Positions 17,389 to 27,087 of a DNA stretch of 64,000 nt are shown one piece after another. The number at the start of each line of letters is the position of its first letter. Within the stretch, counting starts at the first letter, position 1. The stretch spans positions 1,116,001-1,180,000 of the forward strand of contig NZ_PVEN01000001.1 of the NCBI RefSeq assembly GCF_002973525.1, in the 5' to 3' direction. The notes under the pieces were generated by a model. It worked only from the letters and a program-made list of their open reading frames with translations. It did no database searches and was not told the origin of the DNA. The stretch is from Paraburkholderia sp. BL21I4N1 (GTDB taxonomy: Bacteria > Pseudomonadota > Gammaproteobacteria > Burkholderiales > Burkholderiaceae). Both the position numbers and the translations under genes were made by a program.

Positions 17389-18102
17389 TCAGGCATGCTT
17401 CAGCAGGATCTCCGCTACTTCGCGTGCCTTGTTGATCATCAGGTCATGCCCGCCATCTAATGAATAGACGTGACTTCCAGGAAGATCGCGTTGGGCCTCG
17501 TACCACTCCGGAATACGGCTCGGTATGCCGATATCCTTCGAGTTGTAGATAAACACTTTTTTCGGTACTTTTTTGAATTCGCCGATGAGAGAAAGTTGTT
17601 GCGTGAAGCAGGCCAACGGGTGCGACGTTAGCTTCGAATCTGCCCACGCCTGATGTACTTCGTCAACGCCAAATACTTTTGAAGGCCAATTCGGAACCTG
17701 CGTGCCGCCAAGCGAGGCGCTGCCTTCGGTCCACGGCAATAGCAGATTGGGCAGCAACGAAAAGAGCGAGTCGCCATCTTTTTCTGGAAGTGGACCGTCG
17801 AGGTAAACAAGCGAGGCAATCCGGTCATGCAGCAGATCGGCAACGCCGGTAATGACAAGACAGCCGTACGAATGGCCGCAAAGCACAACATCATCGAGAT
17901 CTCGCCACTTGATGAGGTTGACGATATCAAGAATATGGGTTTCCAGATTGATTGGACCCAACGTCGAAAGATGAGAGCGCTCCCCGACTCCCGTTAGCGT
18001 GGGCGTGAGTACACGATGGCCAGCATCTTCCAGCGAGGGGCGGACCTTGTCAAAACACCAACCCCCATGGAAAGCGCCATGAACGAAGACAAAATTTTTC
18101 AT
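17389..18102 (-). CDS. Alpha/beta hydrolase, hydroxynitrile lyase/esterase type
   Basis: The 237-residue protein is a small alpha/beta hydrolase of the plant hydroxynitrile lyase/salicylate esterase type: N-terminal 'FVFVHGAFHGGWCFDKVRP', nucleophile elbow GHSYG with Ser78, and a C-terminal His in 'SLDGGHDLM'. Bacterial members are mostly esterases acting on small esters; lyase activity is possible but unproven. The start at MKNF is the natural beginning of the fold. The base composition is slightly more AT-rich than its neighbours. It is divergent from the Lrp/AsnC gene, with 477 bp between. Confidence 0.85.
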   Translation of the reverse strand: MKNFVFVHGAFHGGWCFDKVRPSLEDAGHRVLTPTLTGVGERSHLSTLGPINLETHILDIVNLIKWRDLDDVVLCGHSYGCLVITGVADLLHDRIASLVYLDGPLPEKDGDSLFSLLPNLLLPWTEGSASLGGTQVPNWPSKVFGVDEVHQAWADSKLTSHPLACFTQQLSLIGEFKKVPKKVFIYNSKDIGIPSRIPEWYEAQRDLPGSHVYSLDGGHDLMINKAREVAEILLKHA

Positions 18103-18579
18103 AGTAGATGGAACCTCTAGCGTTAAGCATTGCGGAACGCGCCGACGTATAGGCCGCACATCGCGCTACATTCTTCCGGAGGGTTGATCTGTTTTCTCGC
18201 CCAGATCCAAGCCGATCCGAATTCAGCAATCGAGTGTATCGGCATTGGATTCTTCCTTTTGACATTACGGGACATGCATTTTGCAAATTAGGACAGTCTG
18301 CTTGAGGTGATCGCCCAGCGCATCGCCCGTCATTGTCGCCGCAGCGCTCGTTACGCCTGTGTGACCGAATAGCGGGTTTTCCCGTACCTCGGCAGGAATG
18401 TCTGTTTTTGGTGATAACTCGACTTTTTATCGGAATTTCCCACGAAGCCAACTGGCATAGACTCGTTCATCAGGTACCGTTGTTCGAATACGTGTTGCAG
18501 CGGAAATCGCTGTACTGGCCGAAAGCTGGGGTATGAACTTCAAGGTACCTGGGCCTTAAGTGAAGAGGAGACCTTGGTC
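18103..18579. other. Intergenic region between divergent hydrolase and Lrp genes
   Basis: About 480 bp without a supported gene; the open frames on either strand are short and have no ribosome binding site. It presumably holds the promoters for the hydrolase gene (minus) and the Lrp/AsnC gene (plus). A GAGGAG ribosome binding site precedes the Lrp start. No repeat or hairpin stands out. Confidence 0.4.
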
Positions 18580-19089
18580 ATGAACGTTGCGCTGGATCGG
18601 ATTGACCTCAGCATCCTGAGCGAACTTCAGGAGGATTCGAGTCTGACGAATCTCGAACTGGCGGCTCGTGTCAACTTGTCGCCCTCTCCGTGTCTCGTCA
18701 GGGTGAGGAATCTGGAGCGTCTCGGTGTGATCAGCCGGCGTGTTGCTGTCCTCGACGCATCTCTACTCGGCCTGGTGGTGATGGCCATCGTGGAGATTGG
18801 TCTGGAGCGGCAGGGCATGCATGCGCGGGAGAGTTTCGCCGACACGGTGAAGGGCATCACCGAGGTCATGGACTGTTTCATGATGACGGGGCAAACCGAC
18901 TACTTTCTGCGAGTGGTGGCCAGGGATCTCGTGGAACTCGAACACATCATCACGCACAAGTTGACATCACTGCCCGGCGTGGCCAGCGTTCGCTCGAACG
19001 TCGTCCTTAAAAGACTGGCAAACAAAACGACGCTTCCGATCGACACCACGCGGCCTATCCAGATTCATGCGATGCCGCTGGCGTCGTGA
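18580..19089 (+). CDS. Lrp/AsnC-family transcriptional regulator
   Basis: A 169-residue regulator with the AsnC-type HTH at about residues 5-60 ('LDRIDLSILSELQEDSSLTNLELAARVNLSPSPCLVRVRNLE') and a C-terminal RAM effector domain ('VMDCFMMTGQTDYFLRVVARDLVELEHII'). Family members form octamers that sense amino acids. ATG 18580 is preferred because AGGAG lies nine bases upstream; a TTG two codons earlier is possible. It is followed 44 bp later by the RibBA-like gene and may regulate it and the pathway genes beyond. Confidence 0.92.
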   Translation: MNVALDRIDLSILSELQEDSSLTNLELAARVNLSPSPCLVRVRNLERLGVISRRVAVLDASLLGLVVMAIVEIGLERQGMHARESFADTVKGITEVMDCFMMTGQTDYFLRVVARDLVELEHIITHKLTSLPGVASVRSNVVLKRLANKTTLPIDTTRPIQIHAMPLAS

Positions 19090-19133
19090 TCGCGACCGTT
19101 GGCGACTGCTGCGGAACTCAAAAAGGTGTTCGG

Positions 19134-20282
19134 ATGAATGACGTTGCATCAACCTTGAAGCCGCTGGATTTGCGCGAAGATATCTCGACGGCGTCGGAAA
19201 TCATCGAAGAAGCTAGAGCCGGCCGCATGTTCATTCTGGTGGACGATGAAGACCGCGAGAACGAAGGCGACCTGATTATTCCCGCCCAGTTCGCCACACC
19301 TGACGCGGTGAACTTCATGGTGAGGCATGCGCGCGGTTTGATCTGCCTTGCCATGACCCGGTCGCGCTGTGAATCACTGGGTCTTAACCTGATGAGCCGG
19401 ATCAACGGATCGCGGCACGAGACTGCTTTCACGGTGTCGATCGAGGCGCGTGATGGCGTGAGTACGGGCATCTCCGCAGCCGACCGTTCCCGCACCATTT
19501 CGGTTGCCATCAATGCGGAAATGGGCCGCGACGATATCGTCTCTCCCGGCCACGTTTTTCCGCTGATGGCGCGCGACGGCGGCACCCTCGTGCGCGCGGG
19601 CCATACCGAGGCCGCAGTCGATATTGCGCGTCTGGCCGGGCTCGTGCCGGCCGGTGTGATCTGCGAAATCATGAACGACGACGGCACCATGGCAAGGCTG
19701 CCGGACCTGGTCCGTTTTTCGCGGCGGTACGCGCTGAAACTGGGCACGATTGCCGACCTCATCGCGTATCGCCGACGAACGGAAAAGCTCGTGGAGGTGG
19801 TCGAAAACGGTAGTTTCACCGAGCCGAACGGACGTTACTGGCGCATTGTCGTCTACCGGAATCGGGTCGATCAGGTCGAGCATATTGCCTTTGTGATCGG
19901 TGACCTGCGGGGAAGCGATCCGGTGCTTGTGCGCATGCATGCGGTGGACACCCTGAACGACATCATGGGAGGCCATCACCTTGCGTCTTTACGCGGTGCC
20001 GCACAGTTGTTGGGAAACGAGAACCGTGGCGTCATCGTGCTCATTCGTGAGTCGCGTCTCGCGGCAGTGTCGGAACGTGTGCGCTCCATGATGCACCCCG
20101 AGCCCGCGGAGCCGGCACTGCGCGATTATGGAGTCGGTGCGCAAATTCTCGCCGACCTCGGCGTGAAGAACATGATTTTGCTCTCCAATCATGAGCGAAC
20201 GATTGTCGGCCTGGAAGGCTACGGTCTGAACGTAGTGGAGCAAAGAGGAATAGAGCGCATCAGGGACTATCAGGAAGATTGA
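19134..20282 (+). CDS. ribB: 3,4-dihydroxy-2-butanone 4-phosphate synthase with degenerate GTP cyclohydrolase II domain
   Basis: The 382-residue protein has an intact N-terminal DHBP synthase domain: 'DDEDRENEGDLI', 'FTVSIEARDGVSTGISAADRSRTI', 'PGHVFPLMARDGGTLVRAGHTEAAVD' and 'GVICEIMNDDGTMARL'. This enzyme turns ribulose 5-phosphate into the four-carbon riboflavin precursor. The C-terminal GTP cyclohydrolase II-like half (from about residue 220) lacks the zinc-binding cysteines expected after 'LVRMHAVDTLN', so it is probably inactive, as in many proteobacterial RibBA-like proteins. It is not in a riboflavin operon here. It lies beside an Lrp gene and near flavin-dependent enzymes, suggesting it raises flavin supply for them. 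Confidence 0.9.
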   Translation: MNDVASTLKPLDLREDISTASEIIEEARAGRMFILVDDEDRENEGDLIIPAQFATPDAVNFMVRHARGLICLAMTRSRCESLGLNLMSRINGSRHETAFTVSIEARDGVSTGISAADRSRTISVAINAEMGRDDIVSPGHVFPLMARDGGTLVRAGHTEAAVDIARLAGLVPAGVICEIMNDDGTMARLPDLVRFSRRYALKLGTIADLIAYRRRTEKLVEVVENGSFTEPNGRYWRIVVYRNRVDQVEHIAFVIGDLRGSDPVLVRMHAVDTLNDIMGGHHLASLRGAAQLLGNENRGVIVLIRESRLAAVSERVRSMMHPEPAEPALRDYGVGAQILADLGVKNMILLSNHERTIVGLEGYGLNVVEQRGIERIRDYQED

Positions 20283-20350
20283 ATCTATCGAGAATGACCG
20301 TCAATTCGACGCAGGTTCCCGCTTTACTGACAGATGATGCGTCGATTCGA

Positions 20351-21199
20351 TCAGGGCTGGGACGCTTCTATTTTTTCCACCCGGAATTTTCCGGGACTTT
20401 GCCCCATGATCTTCTTGAACATGGTGATGAACGAGTTGGGACCCTCATAGCCGAGTTCGATCGACACCGCGTGAACGGAGGCTCCCGCCGAAAGACGCTG
20501 CAGCGCGATGATGATGTGCAGGCGTTCGCGCCAGCGTCCGAATGTCATGCCCGTTTCGCTAAGCACCAATCGCGCGAGTGTACGTTCGCTCATGGCATAA
20601 CGACGTCCCCATTCCGCGATCGTGCTGCGGTCGGCAGGATTGTCGAGCAACGACGAAGCAATCTGTTGTAGCCGATGATTATCGGAGATCGGGAGAAAGA
20701 CGTCGTCAGGCGCGAGTTGGGTGAGTTGATCCAGCAACACGCCGGCGAGCCGGCTTGTCGGTCCTTCTTCCGGATAGAAGGGCGACAGCCTGGCCAGTGA
20801 GCGGATCAATTCGCGGATGAGCGGCGTAATCGTGAAGCTGCGACATTCGGTGGGCATGTCGGCCACGTTGGGCGCGATACAGATCACGTACAGACTCGCA
20901 AAATCTGACGCATGATTGCTGTGAGGAACGCCTCCCGGAATCCAGACAGCGCCATCGGGCGGCACGATCCACCATCCGTTCGGCGATCGGCACATGACCG
21001 AGCCCTTCAACGCGACCACGAGTTGCCCCTTGCGGTGGACGTGCATGGGCAACTCGTCCTCTCTTCCTTTTGTCTGAAGAAGGACGGCTATTACCGGAGA
21101 ATCTATGGAGTCCGGATCGAACGGGTGGTAGTCGATCGCTACTTCGTCTGTCGCGACTGGGGATGCGGCAGGATGGGTGTCAGACGTTGCTGGGTCCAC
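20351..21199 (-). CDS. AraC-family regulator with N-terminal cupin domain
   Basis: The 282-residue regulator has an N-terminal cupin ('ELPMHVHRKGQLVVALKGSVMC', 'WIVPPDGAVWIPGGVPHSNHAS') and a C-terminal AraC HTH pair ('YAMSERTLARLVLSETGMTFGRWRERLHII', '..YEGPNSFITMFKKIMGQSPGKF'). It is transcribed away from the enoyl-CoA hydratase gene at 21393 across a 190-bp spacer, so it is the likely regulator of that pathway. It is clearly a paralogue of the regulator at 30057, sharing the HRKGQLV, WIVPP and MSERxLARLV blocks. Confidence 0.9.
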   Translation of the reverse strand: MDPATSDTHPAASPVATDEVAIDYHPFDPDSIDSPVIAVLLQTKGREDELPMHVHRKGQLVVALKGSVMCRSPNGWWIVPPDGAVWIPGGVPHSNHASDFASLYVICIAPNVADMPTECRSFTITPLIRELIRSLARLSPFYPEEGPTSRLAGVLLDQLTQLAPDDVFLPISDNHRLQQIASSLLDNPADRSTIAEWGRRYAMSERTLARLVLSETGMTFGRWRERLHIIIALQRLSAGASVHAVSIELGYEGPNSFITMFKKIMGQSPGKFRVEKIEASQP

Positions 21200-21392
21200 G
21201 GTTCACTCGCTTTTGCGCTGATCGTATTGCCTCATTCAGTTCATGAGTCGCCGTTCGCAGTGCAACGTTCGGCGGGGCATCTGAATGACGCGATTTTAAG
21301 CTGCCGGATTAGTGCTGGTGCAAACAATTCAAAATTAAATTTCTCTCACCTCCGCCTACACTAAACAGACAAACAAAGACGAGTCATCACGA

Positions 21393-22163
21393 ATGAACAC
21401 CGACGAACTTATCCTCACAAACATCAATGCCAACCTCGTGCAGCTTACGATCAAACGGCCACCGGCGAATGCTCTCAGCGAGACATTGATTGCGGCATTG
21501 ATGTCCACCTTCAGCCGGTTCTCCCGACAATCCGTGCCACCCGGTGTGGTTCTTACCGGAGCGGGGGAGAAGTTCTTTTGCGCTGGCGGCGATATCAACG
21601 AAGTGGCGAACCATGAACTCGCTGTGTCCCGCATGGAGGCGTTCAGCGCGTTTCTGTGTCAGATCGAGCAGTACCCAGGTCCACTCGTGTGCGCGGTCAA
21701 TGGATATGCCGTCGGTGCGGGATTCGAAATTGTCCTGCATGCGGATTACGTCGTCGCATCGCCCGAATCCCGGCTGGGATTTCCCGAGATCAATCACGGC
21801 CTTCTACCGGCGGCAAAAGGGATGCGTCAGGCGGCGTCTCTGCTGGGTTATCGCGCCGCACGCTCGCTCCTGTTTTCAGGTGCGCTGATTTCCGCCGAGC
21901 ATGCACTCACAATCGGCGCGGTCGACGCGATCTCCGCGCGAGAGGACGTGCTCGCTCAGGCGATCGTCCAATGCGGGCAGCTTTGCGACAAGGATCGTCA
22001 ACTCTTTGGCGCAATCAAACAAACGCTCCGCCAGAGCCCGCAAATGACGGACGACGCTTTGCTACAGTTGACTCTGAGCGACCTTCGTGGATATCTCGAC
22101 AATCCGAAGACCGCCGACGCCAGAGCTCACTTCCTGACACGCAACAAGAAGGTGGAATCGTGA
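21393..22163 (+). CDS. Enoyl-CoA hydratase/isomerase family protein
   Basis: The 256-residue crotonase-fold protein shows both oxyanion-hole segments ('GAGEKFFCAGGDINE' and 'NGYAVGAGFEIVLHADYVVASPESRLGFPEINHGLLPAAKGM'). It could hydrate an enoyl-CoA, isomerise it or open a ring; the catalytic Glu of classical hydratases cannot be assigned with certainty. It is the first gene of the plus-strand catabolic unit and overlaps the creatininase-family gene by four bases. A CoA ester made by the ligase at 25186 is the likely substrate type. Confidence 0.88.
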   Translation: MNTDELILTNINANLVQLTIKRPPANALSETLIAALMSTFSRFSRQSVPPGVVLTGAGEKFFCAGGDINEVANHELAVSRMEAFSAFLCQIEQYPGPLVCAVNGYAVGAGFEIVLHADYVVASPESRLGFPEINHGLLPAAKGMRQAASLLGYRAARSLLFSGALISAEHALTIGAVDAISAREDVLAQAIVQCGQLCDKDRQLFGAIKQTLRQSPQMTDDALLQLTLSDLRGYLDNPKTADARAHFLTRNKKVES

Positions 22164-22966
22164 GCAACTTCCAGCAATCGGACACGCTTCATCTCACGCG
22201 CATGACGTATGAAGACGTGTCGTCCGCATTGGCTAACGGGTTTGACGGCGTAATCATTCCTTGCGGGGCCGTCGAGCAGCACGGGCCCCATTTACCCTTG
22301 AGCATGGATGCCGATCACGCGGCTGCTCTCGCGGTGGAAATCGCCACGTTGTTAGGACGAACACTGATCGCGCCGACCATTCAGGTGGGATGCTCCAGGC
22401 ACCACATGGCCTTCCCCGGCACGATTTCGTTGCAGGAGCAAACTTACGCCGCGCTTTGTCACGATTACTGCACAAGCCTCGCGAAGCATGGATTCAGGCG
22501 CATTTATCTTTTCTCGGCCCACGTCGGCAACTTTAATGCGCTACGTACCATGCTCCCACGTTTGAGAGACGCGGTCGGCCCGGCGACCGAGGTGTTCGCC
22601 TATACGAATCATGAAGCGTGGCTTCGCGAGTGGCGCGTGGCAGTTGAAGAGGCCGGCGGCGATCCGGAGTCCGTGGGTGGGCACGCCGATATTGCTGAAA
22701 CCTCTCTCATGATGCACCTTCATCCCGACAGTGTTCGGCGCGGACAACTGGTGGCAGGCCACGTTGGTTTCCTGACGACCGAGCAATTGAATCTGATGTG
22801 GAAAAACGGCATTGCCTCGATATCTCGCAACGGTGTGCTCGGCGACGCACGAGGATCGTCACGCGAGATCGGCGAGACCTGTCTGAATGCTACCGCCAGA
22901 CTGCTAGCTTCGGCGTTCGTGGCCGAATCGTCGGGAGATGCGGCTGACGTTCCGACACCCGGTTGA
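22160..22966 (+). CDS. Creatininase family amidohydrolase
   Basis: A 268-residue protein of the creatininase/MftE/ArfB family, metal-dependent hydrolases of cyclic or linear amides. Metal-ligand blocks are visible: 'CGAVEQHGPHLPLSMDAD', 'FSAHVGNFNAL' and 'GGHADIAETSLMM'. It starts with a GTG that overlaps the stop of the enoyl-CoA hydratase-family gene (GTGA), so the two are translationally coupled. The link suggests that the degraded compound contains an amide or lactam ring, or that the protein performs a hydrolysis after ring cleavage. The substrate itself is not predictable. Confidence 0.85.
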   Translation: MSNFQQSDTLHLTRMTYEDVSSALANGFDGVIIPCGAVEQHGPHLPLSMDADHAAALAVEIATLLGRTLIAPTIQVGCSRHHMAFPGTISLQEQTYAALCHDYCTSLAKHGFRRIYLFSAHVGNFNALRTMLPRLRDAVGPATEVFAYTNHEAWLREWRVAVEEAGGDPESVGGHADIAETSLMMHLHPDSVRRGQLVAGHVGFLTTEQLNLMWKNGIASISRNGVLGDARGSSREIGETCLNATARLLASAFVAESSGDAADVPTPG

Positions 22967-23237
22967 ACGTTTGACAGCATGATCTGCGGATGAGCACGAT
23001 GTCGCCGCGTAAAAAGAATAAAAAATGCTGTGGGATCTGCGGCAATATTTCTACACGATAAAAACGCAATTTCGAATGCGGAAGTATGAAGAAATAGATA
23101 AGTATAACTATTGTCTTTAACAAATTGTAATTCAGAGATTCGGCACATCGGCGATGCCCGTCATCTAACCGAAGGTCCGCGTGCGGAATTTTGTGCGCGC
23201 CATGAGTTTGTACATTGCAACTGTCAAGGAAACGCAA

Positions 23238-24392
23238 ATGCCATTGAAAATCGGTTTTTGGTCGGAGCAGGAAACGCAGGTCGGGCATAGCTACTCGAAC
23301 AGATTGCGCGAACTGGTTCGGGAAGCTGTTCTGGCGGAGCAGATGGGATTCGACTTCGTTGCTCTCTCGGAACAGCATTTTGCTCTGGGCGGCATTTCGA
23401 GCTCGGCTCCCGAGGTGGTCTTTGGTTATCTCGCCGCCGTTACCTCGCGAATCAAACTTCGCCCGTCGGTGGCACTGATGCCTAAAGCCATCAACCACGC
23501 ACTTCGCACGGCGGAGCGGCTGGCGGTGACCGACATACTTTCCAGCGGTCGGATGGAAATGTATTGCGGCCGGGCCAACACCACGATCGCGATGCGTGCA
23601 TTCAACGTATCGCCCGACGAAACGTTGCCGCAAATGGAAGAGGGCATGGCCCTGCTTCGCACGGCAATGCGGGAAGACGTTTTCACCTTCGAAGGAAAGT
23701 ACTACCAGGTGCCTCCTCGCTCACTCGTGCCCAAGCCGTTGCAAAAGCCGTATCCGGTGCTTGGCGTCGCGGCGACGAGTCAGAATAGCCACGTGTGGGC
23801 CGCCTCGGAGGGGCTCGCTGTGATGAGCCACGCCATCTACCAGGGCTGGGAAAAGCAGAAAGGGTTACTCGACACGTACTGGCAGAACTGGAAGCGCGAC
23901 GAAACCGGGCCTCTGCACAAGCCACGTGCCGGTGTGCCGCTTTTTATCGGCATCGGCAAAACGGACCAGGAAGCGAAGGACACCTTCGCCGCCCCCATCA
24001 TGCACTATGCGCGCATCTCGACCGACGCTTACCCGCGGCTCGCAAAGCTCGCCGACAACTATGCGTATATGGCCGAAAGCGTGCCTGCGATGCAGCGCGC
24101 CGCCGAGGATTGGGATTATCTCCTGAACGAGTCCGCCACCACGGTATGCGGAAGTCCCGATACTGTCATTCGGCAGTTGGAGCAATACGAAAAGCTCGGT
24201 ATCGACGAAGTACTGTTGCATATGGATTCGGTCCCCCACGAGCAGATCATGTCGGCGATCGAGATGGTCGGCCGATATGTCATTCCTCATTTCAACGATC
24301 GCAACAACATCGTTCGGCCATTGGACGAGGTTCTCGGCAAGATTCGAGCAATGCGGCCGCAGACCTCCAACCCGCTGCAAACTCAAGGATGA
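23238..24392 (+). CDS. Luciferase-like (LLM) FMN-dependent monooxygenase
   Basis: The 384-residue protein belongs to the bacterial luciferase superfamily, with the N-terminal 'LKIGFWSEQETQ' strand, 'AEQMGFDFVALSEQHF', a mid-protein barrel stretch 'SSGRMEMYCGRANT' and '..YPVLGVAATSQNSHVWAASEGL'. Such enzymes use FMNH2 and O2 to hydroxylate or cleave organic substrates and depend on a partner flavin reductase. A HpaC-type reductase is encoded at 27087 in the same run of genes. The ATG at 23238 is chosen because AAGGAA precedes it and MPLKIGF is the normal beginning. The gene overlaps or abuts the next one through an ATGA. Confidence 0.88.
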   Translation: MPLKIGFWSEQETQVGHSYSNRLRELVREAVLAEQMGFDFVALSEQHFALGGISSSAPEVVFGYLAAVTSRIKLRPSVALMPKAINHALRTAERLAVTDILSSGRMEMYCGRANTTIAMRAFNVSPDETLPQMEEGMALLRTAMREDVFTFEGKYYQVPPRSLVPKPLQKPYPVLGVAATSQNSHVWAASEGLAVMSHAIYQGWEKQKGLLDTYWQNWKRDETGPLHKPRAGVPLFIGIGKTDQEAKDTFAAPIMHYARISTDAYPRLAKLADNYAYMAESVPAMQRAAEDWDYLLNESATTVCGSPDTVIRQLEQYEKLGIDEVLLHMDSVPHEQIMSAIEMVGRYVIPHFNDRNNIVRPLDEVLGKIRAMRPQTSNPLQTQG

Positions 24393-24400
24393 ACTCACGC

Positions 24401-25189
24401 ATGGACACGTCTTCCCGCTACCAGTATCTGAATGTGGAACATCGGCCTTCCGGTGTTGCGATTGTCACGCTGAATCGTCCGGAGATTCTGAACGCTATCA
24501 ATTGGGACATGCACAGCGAGCTGGAACAGGTATTCGTCGATCTGGACCACGACAAACTGGTCAAGGCGATCGTGCTGACCGGCGCGGGGCGCGCCTTCTG
24601 CTCCGGCGGTGATCAGAAGTCGATTGATAATGGTGATCTTCCATCGCCGACACGAGGTGGCCGTCACTTGATCAGGAACATGCTGGAGGTCGAGGTGCCG
24701 ATCGTGGCGGCAGTCAATGGCGCGGCGGTGGGTCTGGGCGCTACGCTAGCGCTGTTTTGCGACATGATCTATGCGACTCCGACTGCGCGATTCGCCGACA
24801 CGCACGTCAATGCGGGTGTCGTGGCGGGCGACGGCGGCGCGGTGATCTGGCCGCTTCTTCTCGGCCCGATCCGCGCCAGGCACTATCTGATGACGGGCGA
24901 CTTCGTTAACGCCGACGAAGCGCTGGCCATGGGCATGATCAACAAGATCGTCGAGAGCGACAGATTGCTGGAGGCAGCCGTCGAATACGCGGAACTTCTC
25001 GCAAGCGGTCCGCGCGACGCGATTGTCTGGACTAAGTACTGTGTGAACAAGATCACCAAGCAGTACACGCATCTATTACTCGATACGTCGACTGCTCTGG
25101 AAACGATAACCTTCAATTCGGCCGAGCGTCGTGAAGCGGTGGCTTCGTTCGCCGAGAAGCGCAAGCGCTTTGGAGACAGCCACAAATGA
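24401..25189 (+). CDS. Enoyl-CoA hydratase/isomerase family protein
   Basis: A 262-residue crotonase-fold enzyme, second in this cluster. Oxyanion-hole segments are 'GAGRAFCSGGDQKSID' and 'NGAAVGLGATLALFCDMIYATPTARFADTHV'. ATG 24401 begins MDTSSRYQY; an ATG at 24389 (MNSR...) overlapping the previous stop is also possible, with a poorer ribosome binding site. The stop overlaps the start of the acyl-CoA ligase gene by four bases, a sign of coupled translation. It probably processes the CoA thioester made by that ligase. Confidence 0.88.
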   Translation: MDTSSRYQYLNVEHRPSGVAIVTLNRPEILNAINWDMHSELEQVFVDLDHDKLVKAIVLTGAGRAFCSGGDQKSIDNGDLPSPTRGGRHLIRNMLEVEVPIVAAVNGAAVGLGATLALFCDMIYATPTARFADTHVNAGVVAGDGGAVIWPLLLGPIRARHYLMTGDFVNADEALAMGMINKIVESDRLLEAAVEYAELLASGPRDAIVWTKYCVNKITKQYTHLLLDTSTALETITFNSAERREAVASFAEKRKRFGDSHK

Positions 25190-27087
25190 TCGCCGCACCT
25201 TGGACTTCCGGTGGTCAATTCGCGTCGACCAGTATCCCGGCATTGCTGATGGAGCGGCTGAAAAACGATGCCGACGCCAACGCCTTTTTTCAAAAGCGCG
25301 AAGGGACCTGGACACCGACAACCTGGAAGGAATATGCGAACGCGGTCTGTTCCATTTCCGTCGCGCTCAGGCAGGCCGGTATAGCAAGAGGCGACCGGAT
25401 TGCCATCATGGGTGACGTATCTCAGGAGTGGGTCATCGCCGACATGGCGACGATCTGCTCGGGCGCGGTCACGGTGGGCGTTTATTTCACGTCGTCGGTC
25501 GAAGAGGTTCGCTACTATCTGGAAGATTCAGGGGCACGGTTGGCTTTTGCCGGTAATGCTGCGCAGCTTCGCATAATCGAAGCCGCCAGCTCGTCTCGCC
25601 AACTCCTTAAAATCGTCGTACTCGACCCGGCCTGGAAGAAGACGCCTGACGAGACCGGCACGAATGTCGTTTCGTTCGCCGAGTTCGCCAGGCCTTTCTC
25701 CGGGGACGAGACGGCGTATCTGCGGGAGCAGTCCGAATCTGCGCAGTCGACGGATCTGGTGAGTCTTGGCTACACCTCGGGGACCACGGGGTCGCCCAAA
25801 GGCGCGATGCTCACGCATCTTTCCATGCTGGCCGGCGCATTCACGTGGCCGACCTTCTGTCCTGCGATCATGTCCGAACCGCAGCGCATGGTCATCCATC
25901 TGCCGCTCTCGCATACGGTGGCGCGCGTTCAGGCCATGACGCTGCCGCTGATCGCGAAGACAGTACCTTACTTCGTCGATGTATCGGCCGATTTCGCGAA
26001 CTGCATTCGAGAAGTCAGGCCGACGTCCTATATGGCGCCTCCGCGCTTCTATCAGAAGTTTGCAACTCAGATCATCAACCACGTGAACAGCAGTTCTGAA
26101 GCCGATCAGCAAAACTACAAGCTGGCCCTCGGGATTGCGAGAGACGTGCTCGCCGACCGGTTGGAGGCGGGCCGCAGCGACCCGTTCAAGGAGGAGATAT
26201 ACGCTGCCTGCCAGCGGTCCATTTTCCTGCCCCTGATGGCCAGAATTGGCTTCGACGATCTGCGGTATCCCTATACCGCATCGGCTCCGATGCCGCCCGA
26301 ACTCGTCACACTGTTCCAATTATGGGGCGTCAATCTGCGGGAGATCTACGGGCAGACGGAGATGGTGGGTGGCAACCTCGCGCAGATTGCCGACTGGTCG
26401 AGGCCAGGCAATTCCGGTGTGCCGCTCGACGACGCGGCCTGGGAGACGCGCGTATTGGCAGACGGCGAAATGCTCGTTAGAGGGCCGGGACTGTTCGTCG
26501 GGTACTGGAACAAGGAAGCCGAGACCCATGCTGCCTTGCAGGACGGTTGGCTCTACACCGGAGATATCGTGCATATCGGCGAGGACGGTTCGTACAAGCT
26601 GATTGATCGAAAAAAAGAGCTCGTCAATACCGCCGCCGGAAAATCCATCAGCCCTGTTCAGATCGAGAACGAACTTCGCCAGAGCCCTTATATCACCGAA
26701 GCAGTGGTGATTGGTGAAGGGCGCAAATATCTGACGGCGTTGATCGAAGTGGATGGCACGCTTACCATGGATTGGGCCAGTGCGCGCGATGCTTCGATCG
26801 TGCGCTATGCCGATCTGGCCACGTCCGCAGTCGTAATAGGCCTGATCCGCGAAGAAGTAGAAAAGGCCAATGCGAGATTGGCTCGCGCGGAGCAGATCAA
26901 GGCCTTCAGGATCATTCCCGAGGAACTCACACCTGAGAATGGTGTGATGACCGCTACGCGTAAAAAGCGCCGCAAGCCAATAATGGCGCGTTACGAGAGC
27001 CTTATAGCCGGTCTTTACGACGACGCCGAGGATCAGTTGATCAAAGAACAGATTGCCCCATACAGTCAACTGAGGGAGATGCCGTAG
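25186..27087 (+). CDS. AMP-dependent acyl-CoA synthetase (long-chain type)
   Basis: The 633-residue ligase activates a carboxylic acid to its CoA thioester with ATP. Motifs in order are the P-loop 'YTSGTTGSPKGAM' (around residue 200), 'EIYGQTEM' (about 387), 'YTGDI' (about 464) and 'KKELVNTAAGKSISP', with the C-terminal 'YITEAVVIGEGRKYLTALIEVD' of the FadD15/long-chain subfamily. The ATG overlaps the end of the hydratase gene (ATGA). It is the entry enzyme expected for a CoA-dependent ring or chain degradation. The acid is not predictable from sequence alone. Confidence 0.9.
   Translation: MIAAPWTSGGQFASTSIPALLMERLKNDADANAFFQKREGTWTPTTWKEYANAVCSISVALRQAGIARGDRIAIMGDVSQEWVIADMATICSGAVTVGVYFTSSVEEVRYYLEDSGARLAFAGNAAQLRIIEAASSSRQLLKIVVLDPAWKKTPDETGTNVVSFAEFARPFSGDETAYLREQSESAQSTDLVSLGYTSGTTGSPKGAMLTHLSMLAGAFTWPTFCPAIMSEPQRMVIHLPLSHTVARVQAMTLPLIAKTVPYFVDVSADFANCIREVRPTSYMAPPRFYQKFATQIINHVNSSSEADQQNYKLALGIARDVLADRLEAGRSDPFKEEIYAACQRSIFLPLMARIGFDDLRYPYTASAPMPPELVTLFQLWGVNLREIYGQTEMVGGNLAQIADWSRPGNSGVPLDDAAWETRVLADGEMLVRGPGLFVGYWNKEAETHAALQDGWLYTGDIVHIGEDGSYKLIDRKKELVNTAAGKSISPVQIENELRQSPYITEAVVIGEGRKYLTALIEVDGTLTMDWASARDASIVRYADLATSAVVIGLIREEVEKANARLARAEQIKAFRIIPEELTPENGVMTATRKKRRKPIMARYESLIAGLYDDAEDQLIKEQIAPYSQLREMP

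Noticed and set aside
20306..20345. Inverted repeat TCGACGCA/TGCGTCGA after the ribB gene
   Set aside because: A 24-base loop and no T-run make a terminator claim weak; it may be chance in GC-rich sequence.
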